From contig CALYTA010000093.1 in assembly GCA_945486175.1 (NCBI GenBank), positions 1 through 5,161 on the forward strand: a stretch of 5,161 nt of DNA, given 5' to 3'. The position numbers and the translations under genes are program-made. Numbering within the stretch: the stretch's first letter is position 1; every line of letters starts with the position of its first letter. The notes beneath the pieces are model-generated. The model searched no databases. It saw only the letters and a list, made by a program, of their open reading frames with translations, and was not told the origin of the DNA. Of the stretch, positions 1 through 5,161 are shown in pieces. Source of the stretch: an uncultured Clostridia bacterium. GTDB taxonomy: Bacteria; Bacillota; Clostridia; Oscillospirales; Butyricicoccaceae.

Positions 1-1
1 A

Positions 2-16
2 GAGGAAAGCTCGTTG
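2..16 (+). promoter_or_regulatory. Shine-Dalgarno and TTG start of the P-II-like gene
   Basis: GAGG at 2-5 within AGAGGAAAG precedes the TTG codon at 14-16 by 8 nt. No ATG or GTG in this frame lies nearby that would keep the conserved first beta strand, so this site decides the start. Any promoter lies outside the window. Confidence 0.6.
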
Positions 17-358
17 AAAGATACCAAATATGAATTGCTGATTGTCATTGCCAATCAGGGCTATACAGACCTCATCATGGACGCTGCCCGCGGGGAGGAT
101 GCTGCCGGCGGCACGGTCATCCATGCGAAGGGCACCGGCATGGCACGCGCAGAAAAATTCCTCGGCGTATCGCTGGTCAACGAAAAGGAAATTGTCCTGA
201 TCGTGGTCAAAACCGAGATGAAAAACCGCATTATGAAAGCGATTATGGACAAAGCCGGACTGGACAGCAAGGCACATTCCATCGTCTTCTCCCTCCCTGT
301 CACCAGCACGGCAGGTATGCGACTGATGGAAGAAGCCGCAGAAGAACCGGACACATAA
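14..358 (+). CDS. P-II-like signal transduction protein (P-II family nitrogen regulator), 114 aa
   Basis: Small trimeric P-II-fold regulators bind adenylyl nucleotides or other effectors and control a partner protein, often a transporter. What is seen: an N-terminal beta strand (YELLIVIAN, about residues 6-14), a helix, the glycine motif GGTVIHAKGTG (32-42), a strand EIVLIVV (59-65), a helix, and a C-terminal SIVFSLPV strand (89-96). Together these give the beta-alpha-beta repeat of the P-II superfamily at its usual length of about 110 aa. The segment after GTG, where the T-loop lies, is short, and it lacks the tyrosine that GlnB/GlnK use for uridylylation, so classical GlnD control is unlikely. 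I chose the TTG start because GAGG at 2-5 lies 8 nt upstream and the family N-terminus fits. The frame is open to the window edge, so an earlier start cannot be excluded. From memory, this subfamily is often found next to DUF1538 membrane proteins in Clostridia, but the upstream gene is outside the window. It is convergent with the kinase operon and probably functionally separate from it. Confidence 0.85.
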   Translation: MKDTKYELLIVIANQGYTDLIMDAARGEDAAGGTVIHAKGTGMARAEKFLGVSLVNEKEIVLIVVKTEMKNRIMKAIMDKAGLDSKAHSIVFSLPVTSTAGMRLMEEAAEEPDT

Positions 359-374
359 ATCATTCCAATATACG

Positions 375-414
375 AAAAAAATCCATACCGCTGGTTCAGC
401 GGTATGGATTTTTA
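375..414. terminator. Bidirectional rho-independent terminator between convergent genes
   Basis: The perfect inverted repeat CCATACCGCTG (383-393) / CAGCGGTATGG (397-407) has a 3-nt loop. It is extended outward by an A-run (375-381) pairing with a T-run (409-413), giving a stem of about 17 bp. Read on +, the hairpin is followed by TTTTT and terminates the P-II-like gene, whose stop is at 356-358. Read on -, the A-run becomes a U-run after the hairpin and terminates the kinase operon, whose last stop is at 434-436. It is a shared terminator placed centrally in a 75-bp convergent gap. Confidence 0.93.
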
Positions 415-433
415 TTTGCTCTGATACAGACTA

Positions 434-1954
434 TTATTCCGGCTTCGCCTGTTCGCTCAGTGCATGCTCCTTTTCGCCATAGGTACCGTATCTGCCATAG
501 CGGCCATATCTGCCATAGCGCCCGTAACGGCCATAATAGCCATAGCCATAGCCGCTCAGTCCGGATGCGATCGCATTGAACACGCAGCCGATGACGCGGA
601 TGCGGCTGACAGACAGCTTGTCCAGTCCGCTGAGGATGCGGTTTGCGGTCGCGTAGTCCTGTTTGATGACGTACAGCGCACAGTCCGCGTGCTCTGCCAG
701 AGAAATGGCATCCGACAGCATGCCGCACGGCGCACTGTCGAGTACGACATAATCCGCCATTGTGCGCAGTTCTGTAACGACATCTGCCATTTTTTTTGAG
801 CCGAGCTGTTCGGATGGATGCTCGGAAACATGATCGCCCGCCAGCAGGCGTACACGTGTATCCTCATACGGAACCAACGCCTGCTCTATCGTCACTGTCT
901 GTTTGAGCACTTCTGCCAGACCGTTGCTTTCCTCCGAAATGTTCAGTGCCTGCTTGACGGTCTGATTGCGCAGGTCGGCATCGACCAGAATAACTGATGC
1001 ACCGTTCTGCGCCAGGCTGAGCGCCAGATTGAGGGAAACCGTTGTCTTGCCCTCATTCGGCAGCGTACTGGTCACGAGAATGACGCGATCCTTCGGATGG
1101 GAATCCAGCTCCTTTAGGATATGGACGCGCAGGGCGCGCACCGACTCGCGGAAGTTGGAATTGACGCGCGGATTGAGCACGGAAACCACCGGGCTTGCAT
1201 CACCGCGTATTTTTTTGAACTTCATGAGCGGCAGCAGGCCCAGGCATTTCTGGTTGAGCACATCGCGGAAGTCATCCTCCGTGCGGATGGTGCTGCGCGT
1301 GACAGCATAGACAAACAACACGGCGAATGCCAGCAGAATGCCCATCATTGCCCCCTTCACTGCCTTGCGCGGATAAGACGGGGTATTGATCGGCTTCTCC
1401 GTCACGGTCGGCTTTTTCAGAACAGACAGTTTGGTACTGCCCAGAACATGCCGCGCAACCTGCGGATAATTTTCCATCACCGAATTGAGCACCGCCAGCG
1501 CACTCTCGGCGCTGGAATCCTGTACCTTTACAGTGACCATATTGGTATCCGGTACGACCTCTGCAGAAATGCTGGCAGAGATAGCATTGATGCCGAGATC
1601 CTGCTTGATGACATCATACATGACATCATTGTGAATAATATACGGGAAGGTACTCGCTATCTGCTCCGCAGACTGCGAGCTGTAATAAAAGTTGGCGCGG
1701 TCATCGCTGTCCGACATGCCGGTGCTCGCCTTTACTGTGAAGGTGGACACCGCCTGATAGCGCGGTGAAAATGTTGCCGCTGTATGCACAGTACTGATGA
1801 CTGCGCCCGCGACGGCAAATACCAGCATGACAATCCAGCCGAACCGCAAAAAGCCCTTCCACATGTCCCCCAGCACCAGCTCAAGGGATATTTTGTTTTC
1901 ATCCTCCAGCCACGCTTCCTCTGCACGGCGGCTGTTGTGTTGCTGTTCGCTCAT
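434..1954 (-). CDS. Fused Wzz chain-length domain plus BY-family tyrosine kinase (CapA-CapB type), second paralogue
   Basis: An inner-membrane polysaccharide co-polymerase and autokinase of 506 aa. In this family, cycles of tail-tyrosine phosphorylation assemble and disassemble a kinase ring and control capsule or exopolysaccharide length and export. Domains: cytoplasmic N-terminus; TM1 about 36-56; short extracellular Wzz loop; proline-rich motif (about 182-195) before TM2 (about 200-219); cytoplasmic kinase. Kinase motifs: the EX2RX2R oligomerisation motif (E270, R273, R276), Walker A TLPNEGKT (K303), Walker A' VILVDADLR (D325, D327, R329), and Walker B VVLDSAP (D406). The tail (469-492) has ten tyrosines, including five consecutive RYG units. 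Compared with the family norm it lacks the proline after DxDxR and has DSAP instead of DSPP. Start: GAGGG at 1961-1965 is well spaced for the ATG at 1954. An ATG at 1960 would overlap the upstream stop as ATGA and add two residues, but it abuts the Shine-Dalgarno sequence. It is the last gene of the operon. Confidence 0.92.
   Translation of the reverse strand: MSEQQHNSRRAEEAWLEDENKISLELVLGDMWKGFLRFGWIVMLVFAVAGAVISTVHTAATFSPRYQAVSTFTVKASTGMSDSDDRANFYYSSQSAEQIASTFPYIIHNDVMYDVIKQDLGINAISASISAEVVPDTNMVTVKVQDSSAESALAVLNSVMENYPQVARHVLGSTKLSVLKKPTVTEKPINTPSYPRKAVKGAMMGILLAFAVLFVYAVTRSTIRTEDDFRDVLNQKCLGLLPLMKFKKIRGDASPVVSVLNPRVNSNFRESVRALRVHILKELDSHPKDRVILVTSTLPNEGKTTVSLNLALSLAQNGASVILVDADLRNQTVKQALNISEESNGLAEVLKQTVTIEQALVPYEDTRVRLLAGDHVSEHPSEQLGSKKMADVVTELRTMADYVVLDSAPCGMLSDAISLAEHADCALYVIKQDYATANRILSGLDKLSVSRIRVIGCVFNAIASGLSGYGYGYYGRYGRYGRYGRYGRYGTYGEKEHALSEQAKPE
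479..550 (-). repeat. In-frame 9-nt imperfect tandem repeats encoding the RYG tyrosine tail
   Basis: This coding stretch gives the alternating Tyr-Gly-Arg tail. On the + strand it reads as repeated 9-mers such as CCATAGCGG, CCATATCTG and CCATAGCGC, followed by CCATAG units. Every unit is a multiple of 3 nt, so gain or loss changes the number of tyrosines without a frameshift. The encoded tail has ten tyrosines, which are the expected autophosphorylation sites of BY-kinases. Confidence 0.8.
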
Positions 1955-1967
1955 TGTCATCCCTCAC
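1952..1967 (-). promoter_or_regulatory. Translational-coupling junction between the two kinase genes
   Basis: The first kinase gene ends with TGA at 1959-1957, inside an ATGA overlap with a potential ATG at 1960-1958. Read on -, the sequence is GTGAGGG, then ATGACA, then ATG. GAGGG directly touches the first ATG but is 6 nt from the second one (1954-1952), which therefore looks like the functional start. Ribosomes finishing the upstream gene would terminate at the start site, as expected for coupled synthesis of the two kinases. Confidence 0.6.
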
Positions 1968-3396
1968 GCTTTCTGCTGCTCTTGCCGTATTTCCCATAGT
2001 ACCCATAATAGCCGTGGTATCCATAGTAATCGGCATATTTTCCATAAACCGGCAGACGGCTGAGCGGGGACGCATGCCTGTCGTTGTACACGCAGCCCAG
2101 CAGTCTGGATTTGCTTTCATTCAGAATCATAATGGATTCGTTCAGATCGGGCACTGCCGAAGTGTCCTCACGCACAACGAGAACCGTGGCATCGACAATC
2201 TCCGCGAGAACCTCAGTATCTGAAAGCGCGGACATCGGCGGGGAGTCAATGATAATGAAATCCATCTTCTGCCGGGAAACCTCCAGCAGCTTTTTCATGC
2301 GTGTACTGCCCAGCAGCTCAGCAGAGTCGGAATAATAGTTTTTTCCAAACATTTCATACAGATTGGCCTCTGCGTTGGTCTGTATGATTTTGTCTGCGCC
2401 GCATGTTCCGCGCAGATATTCACCGAGGCAGCGGGCCTCATCGACATCGCGGTTCAGAACCTTGTACTGTGCCGGCTTGCGGAAATCCGCGTCAATCAGC
2501 AGGACACGGTAGCCTTTTTCCGCCAATGACAGCGCACTGTTTGCAGAAATGGTGGATTTGCCCTCGTTTTCGCCGAAACTGGAAATCAGAAAGATCTTTG
2601 CACCGTCCTGCTTCGCCGCATATTCCAGCCGCGTGCGGATCTGGCGGATGCTCTCTTCAAATGCAAAGCTGATGACCGTATTGGTAATCAGGAAGCTGTG
2701 CTTTTCCTTCTTGTTTTTGCCATCCGGGCGCTTTTCATGCGGCACAACCGCAATCAGATGGGTATCCAGCTTTTCCTTGACCTCATCCTCCCGCTTGACG
2801 GTATCGCGCAGATAGGACATCAGGACAATAATCGCCAGCATCGCCAGCGCGCCGAGTGCGCCTGCCAGCATCAGGCGGCGGCGCAGAGACATGGCATTGG
2901 ATGGTGCGCGCGCAATCTGCGGCTCCCGGACAACAGTAAAAACTGCGCCGGACAGCACCTGGTCGGAAACCGTATTATAATTTTCCATCACAGCCTTGAC
3001 GGTCAGGAAGGCAGTGCGCGCATTGTCCGCCGTCGCGGAAATCGTCAGCAGGTTGGTGCCCTCAATGATCGAGCTTTTCAGCTGCGCGGGCAGCGAAGAC
3101 TCCCCCATCGCCGCCGCGACTGTCTCATGCAGCAGGTCACTTTCCAGCACGCCCTGAAAGGCCGACGCCATCTGTCTTGTCGTATTGAGGTCGGAAACCG
3201 CATTGCTGCCCGACTTGGATGTGACTGACATTGTGACCGAGCTGGTATATTCCGGCTTGTAAATCGTCTCGGACGCAACACGGGTCAGCATCACCGCCGA
3301 GATTGCAACCAATACAATCATCCAGAGATTTTTCCACACATCCCGCAGTATGGTATGCAGGTTGATTGAAGCAAGGCTCCATCGTTTTTCATCCAT
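1957..3396 (-). CDS. Fused Wzz chain-length domain plus BY-family tyrosine kinase (CapA-CapB type), first paralogue
   Basis: A paralogue of the downstream kinase with the same layout in 479 aa: short cytoplasmic N-terminus, TM1 about 22-40, extracellular Wzz loop of about 130 residues, TM2 about 174-196, then an ATP-binding kinase domain. Motifs seen: EX2RX2R (E248, R251, R254), a P-loop SFGENEGKS (K280), Walker A' VLLIDADFRKP (D302, D304, R306), Walker B FIIIDSPP (D384), and a tail (451-470) with ten tyrosines ending in KSSRKREG. Its Walker A' and B motifs are closer to the family consensus than those of its neighbour, but in the P-loop Glu replaces the usual proline. In the family the role is tyrosine autophosphorylation and control of polysaccharide polymerisation and export. 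Start: GGAGG at 3405-3409 lies 8 nt upstream, inside the last codons of the preceding gene, and the gap between the genes is only 3 nt. It lacks the long periplasmic coiled coil of Gram-negative Wzc, which is about 700 aa. Confidence 0.92.
   Translation of the reverse strand: MDEKRWSLASINLHTILRDVWKNLWMIVLVAISAVMLTRVASETIYKPEYTSSVTMSVTSKSGSNAVSDLNTTRQMASAFQGVLESDLLHETVAAAMGESSLPAQLKSSIIEGTNLLTISATADNARTAFLTVKAVMENYNTVSDQVLSGAVFTVVREPQIARAPSNAMSLRRRLMLAGALGALAMLAIIVLMSYLRDTVKREDEVKEKLDTHLIAVVPHEKRPDGKNKKEKHSFLITNTVISFAFEESIRQIRTRLEYAAKQDGAKIFLISSFGENEGKSTISANSALSLAEKGYRVLLIDADFRKPAQYKVLNRDVDEARCLGEYLRGTCGADKIIQTNAEANLYEMFGKNYYSDSAELLGSTRMKKLLEVSRQKMDFIIIDSPPMSALSDTEVLAEIVDATVLVVREDTSAVPDLNESIMILNESKSRLLGCVYNDRHASPLSRLPVYGKYADYYGYHGYYGYYGKYGKSSRKREG
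1987..2046 (-). repeat. Tyrosine/glycine-rich low-complexity tail coding repeat of the first kinase
   Basis: This stretch encodes ten tyrosines in twenty residues with YGYY and YYG units. On + it shows repeated CCATAGTA/CCATAATA-like words. It is less regular than the corresponding repeat of the downstream kinase: spacers vary (GK, AD, GYH), so it appears either older or under less slippage. It is the expected autophosphorylation cluster. Confidence 0.7.
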
Positions 3397-3399
3397 CTC

Positions 3400-4209
3400 T
3401 TATTCCTCCACTACAACGGTCAGGTATGCGTGTCCGACATTCCCTTCCTTATTCTGTGCCGAATACGTCACAACATAGTTACCGGGCTGCGCCGTGTTGA
3501 CAGTGGACTCCGCACTGATGTAGGATGGAAATACCGATGACTCGTTCTCATCAATATATGTCATCGGGTCAAATGCCGCGCCCCTGCTGAGATAGACCAG
3601 TGATTCGGTCAGCGTAATCGTCGGTGCAGCAATCGAAGTATCGCGCACGGAAACCGGCAGCTTCAGCTCCGAGACATCGCCGTGGCTGTTGGAAACCTGA
3701 ACTGTGACATCATACAGTCCCGCAACAGACGAGTTGACCGTACTGGAGAGAATCAGGATGCGGTTTGAAATATCCCCGTCAAACACATCCTCTGCGCTGA
3801 GCTTGTCCAGAATCTGAACCTCTCCGCCCATGCGAACCTCCAGCGGCTCACTGACAGTAAACTTTGGCGATTGATAATTGGTATATGTAACTTTTCTGGT
3901 ATAGGTACCAAGCTGCTCCTGTGTGTCAAACACGGCATAGGAAATATTGCAGGTGCTGTCGCCGACAAAATTGGAGATATTTGTCACGATAATGCCATCG
4001 GTCAGGTCCCCGTCCTCTGCATCCATCGCGTGCAGTCCCGTGCAAAGCTGTTCCTCCGTCGCATCAATCGGGACGGAAATCGTATCCTGCTCTGCCTCAA
4101 TGACAGGCGGCTGATCCTTTGTTTCCAGAAAATCACGGATCGTAAACACTGAAAAAACAGCAGCACTGCATACAAACAGCGTCAAAACTGCAATTTTAAC
4201 TCGTTTCAC
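3400..4209 (-). CDS. Membrane-anchored extracellular protein with three tandem Ig-like (DUF5011-type) domains
   Basis: The product is 269 aa. A basic N-terminus (MKRVK) and one hydrophobic segment (about 5-24) predict an uncleaved signal anchor or a signal peptide. The cysteine at 14 follows LFV and is not a good lipobox. Three beta-rich repeats of about 75 aa follow, at about 33-110, 114-188 and 195-268. Repeats 1 and 2 carry the AEDGDLT / DVFDGDI signature typical of DUF5011/HYR-like bacterial Ig domains (D66-G67-D68, D144-G145-D146). Repeat 3 keeps the PGNYVVTYSAQNKEGN strand pattern but has lost DGD. C56 and C87, both in repeat 1, could form a disulfide. It starts with GTG behind a strong AGGGGG Shine-Dalgarno sequence (4215-4220), and is the first gene of the operon, 3 nt before the first kinase. 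No enzymatic motif is visible. A structural or ligand-binding role on the outer face of the membrane, perhaps with the Wzz loops, is inference. Confidence 0.82.
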   Translation of the reverse strand: MKRVKIAVLTLFVCSAAVFSVFTIRDFLETKDQPPVIEAEQDTISVPIDATEEQLCTGLHAMDAEDGDLTDGIIVTNISNFVGDSTCNISYAVFDTQEQLGTYTRKVTYTNYQSPKFTVSEPLEVRMGGEVQILDKLSAEDVFDGDISNRILILSSTVNSSVAGLYDVTVQVSNSHGDVSELKLPVSVRDTSIAAPTITLTESLVYLSRGAAFDPMTYIDENESSVFPSYISAESTVNTAQPGNYVVTYSAQNKEGNVGHAYLTVVVEE

Positions 4210-4246
4210 AGGCTCCCCCTCACTTTATTCAATAATTTCACATGTA

Positions 4247-4275
4247 ATTATAAGTAGTTTTCCGCTGTTCGTCAA
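4247..4275 (-). promoter_or_regulatory. Near-consensus sigma-70/sigma-A promoter of the kinase operon
   Basis: On the - strand, TTGACG (4275-4270) is followed by a 17-nt spacer and a perfect TATAAT (4252-4247). Transcription should start near 4240, leaving a leader of about 30 nt before the GTG at 4209, with no room for a riboswitch. The match is 11 of 12 consensus bases with ideal spacing, so basal expression should be strong unless the promoter is repressed. Confidence 0.88.
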
Positions 4276-4277
4276 GC

Positions 4278-4320
4278 ATGTGCGCCATTTTGAAACACGT
4301 GACGCACAAAATCGACACAT
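4278..4320. promoter_or_regulatory. Imperfect dyad with CACGTG core, candidate operator between divergent promoters
   Basis: The left arm ATGTGCGCCATTTTG (4278-4292) and right arm CAAAATCGACACAT (4307-4320) are inverted copies apart from a few mismatched bases and a 1-nt length difference. They flank a 14-nt centre that contains the palindrome CACGTG (4296-4301), almost concentric with the arms. The element lies 2 nt upstream of the operon -35 box and 3 nt upstream of the proposed -35 box of the HAD gene. That is a position suited to a regulator acting on both promoters. No regulator gene is present in the window. Confidence 0.45.
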
Positions 4321-4323
4321 ATA

Positions 4324-4352
4324 TTGCACAATCTGTAAAAATCTGCTACACT
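4324..4352 (+). promoter_or_regulatory. Candidate promoter of the HAD phosphatase gene
   Basis: TTGCAC (4324-4329), a 17-nt spacer and TACACT (4347-4352) form a weak promoter, helped by TGC at 4344-4346, which fits an extended -10 element. The start would be near 4359, giving a leader of about 30 nt to the ATG at 4391. The -35 match is poor beyond TTG, so this is moderately supported. Confidence 0.5.
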
Positions 4353-4390
4353 TTTTTGCAGAAATGATCTTTAACCGGCAGGAGTTTATT

Positions 4391-5041
4391 ATGAAGCACA
4401 TTATCTTTTTCGACCTCGACGGCACGCTGACTGATTCCGGCGAGGGCATTACAAACTGCGTTATCCATGCGCTGCAAAAGCAGGACTGGCCCATTCCGGA
4501 CAGCGACAGCCTGCGCCGTTTCATCGGTCCCCCGCTGATCGACAGCTTCCAGGGCATCGCGGGCATGGACGCGGCACAGGCTGCACAGGCGGTAAAGGAC
4601 TACCGCGCGCGTTATTCCACAGTCGGTCTGTTTGAAAACCGCGCCTATGACGGCATCGTTGACACGCTCGCCGCACTCAAAGCCGCCGGAAAACGGCTGT
4701 TCATGGTGACCAGCAAGCCGGAGGAATATTCCATCCGCATTGCGGAGCGCTTTGGCCTTGTCCCATATCTGGAAGATATCTGCGGCGCGACGCTGGACGG
4801 GCGCATCAACACCAAGGATGCCGTTGTCCGCATGGCACTCGAACGCGCCGGACAGCCCAATCCGGCAGATGTGGAGATGGTCGGTGACCGCCTGCACGAC
4901 GTCGAGGGCGCACGCAAATACGGCATCGACTGCACCTATGTGCTGTACGGCTTCGGCACACGTGAGGAAGCTGAAGCACACCAGGCCGCGCACATTGTCG
5001 CGACAGTGGATGAGCTGCGGGAGCACCTGCTCGCGCTGTAA
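4391..5041 (+). CDS. HAD-superfamily phosphatase, phosphoglycolate phosphatase (Gph)-like
   Basis: A cytoplasmic Mg-dependent phosphatase of 216 aa, the normal size for subfamily IA with a helical C1 cap. All four HAD motifs are visible: motif I DLDGT (nucleophile D8, acid/base D10), motif II VTSKP (T107/S108), motif III lysine K142 in NTKDAV, and motif IV VGDRLHD (D166, D170). The cap domain spans about residues 15-82 and contains FIGPPL, common in Gph-like proteins. The substrate cannot be read from the sequence: phosphoglycolate, nucleotide monophosphates, sugar phosphates or pyrophosphate are all possible for this family. Start: CAGGAG (4379-4384) lies 6 nt before the ATG at 4391, and DLDGT then falls at the usual distance from the N-terminus. 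An in-frame ATG at 4280 is rejected because it would precede the promoter and add 37 residues with no family match. The gene is divergent from the kinase operon. I see no convincing terminator after it. Confidence 0.92.
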   Translation: MKHIIFFDLDGTLTDSGEGITNCVIHALQKQDWPIPDSDSLRRFIGPPLIDSFQGIAGMDAAQAAQAVKDYRARYSTVGLFENRAYDGIVDTLAALKAAGKRLFMVTSKPEEYSIRIAERFGLVPYLEDICGATLDGRINTKDAVVRMALERAGQPNPADVEMVGDRLHDVEGARKYGIDCTYVLYGFGTREEAEAHQAAHIVATVDELREHLLAL

Positions 5042-5161
5042 CGAAGCAGGTTCATCGGCTGCGTTCCGGCTGAAACAGGTTTCCTTTACCATGGATTTTC
5101 TTTGTGACCAATTGCTCTTCCTTGCATGTTCCACAATGTCCTTGTGTGATAGATAACAATT

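Noticed and set aside
464..3228. Several long open frames on the + strand opposite the kinase genes (for example 1121-1768 and 2698-3228).
   Set aside because: They run antisense to genes with clear conserved motifs, have compositionally odd translations and no recognisable domains. They are shadow frames.
3400..4209. The Ig-like protein as a lipoprotein, because of a cysteine at residue 14.
   Set aside because: The residue before the cysteine is valine, not Gly/Ala/Ser, and the hydrophobic segment continues past it, so there is no proper lipobox.
4280..4390. N-terminal extension of the HAD gene from an in-frame ATG at 4280.
   Set aside because: It would add 37 residues before DLDGT, lies in the dyad and promoter region, and has no Shine-Dalgarno sequence. 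The ATG at 4391 has CAGGAG at proper spacing.
4391..5041. The HAD enzyme as the tyrosine phosphatase partner of the kinases.
   Set aside because: It is divergently transcribed from its own promoter and looks Gph-like. BY-kinase partners are normally PHP-type or low-molecular-weight phosphatases. Only adjacency would support the link.
5072..5083. GAAACAGGTTTC inverted repeat downstream of the HAD gene as a possible terminator.
   Set aside because: The stem is 5 bp with a 2-nt loop and no GC-rich base. The T-rich stretch after it is interrupted, so it does not qualify as an intrinsic terminator.
5091..5156. Short open frame for a 21-residue hydrophobic peptide after the HAD gene.
   Set aside because: No Shine-Dalgarno sequence precedes it, it is very short, and its frame is the tail of an out-of-frame reading through the HAD gene.
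5142..5161. TTGTGTGATAGATAACAATT at the right edge resembles the lac operator, sharing the GATAACAATT half.
   Set aside because: It has one extra base and mismatches in the left half, no lac-type gene is visible, and the window ends there. It may be chance, or part of a promoter for an unseen gene.

Overview
The window looks like a bacterial chromosome, most likely Bacillota of class Clostridia. This is an inference from three things: the type of P-II-like protein, the short CapA/CapB-type architecture of the tyrosine kinases, and the strong Shine-Dalgarno sequences with classical sigma-A promoter spacing. There are five protein genes. I see no RNA gene, mobile element or CRISPR array.

Layout, left to right. 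(1) A P-II-like small regulator lies on + at 14-358, with its TTG start only just inside the window. (2) A strong bidirectional hairpin terminator at about 375-414 sits between it and a convergent operon. (3) A three-gene operon runs leftward on the - strand from about 4240 to 434. Its order is a membrane-anchored protein with three Ig-like (DUF5011-type) domains (4209-3400), a fused Wzz/BY-kinase (3396-1957), and a second, paralogous fused Wzz/BY-kinase (1954-434). Both kinases end in tails rich in tyrosine and glycine. (4) A 181-bp divergent intergenic region (4210-4390) holds a near-consensus promoter for the operon, an imperfect dyad around a CACGTG core, and a weaker promoter for the rightward gene. 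(5) A HAD-superfamily phosphatase of the phosphoglycolate-phosphatase type lies on + at 4391-5041. (6) The last 120 bases (5042-5161) hold no gene or terminator that I can support.

How the genes fit together. The three operon genes are packed tightly: 3 nt separates the first two, and the last two either overlap by 4 nt or are 2 nt apart, depending on the start used. The set has its own promoter and terminator, so it looks like one unit. BY-kinases with Wzz domains normally control chain length and export of capsule or exopolysaccharide through cycles of tail-tyrosine phosphorylation. The Ig-like protein would lie on the same outer face of the membrane as the Wzz loops. The window contains no glycosyltransferase, flippase, polymerase or dedicated tyrosine phosphatase, so the polysaccharide or other target must be encoded elsewhere. 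The most notable aspects are the duplicated, diverged kinases, the Ig-like partner, and the near-perfect codon-level repeat that makes the tyrosine tail of the last gene.
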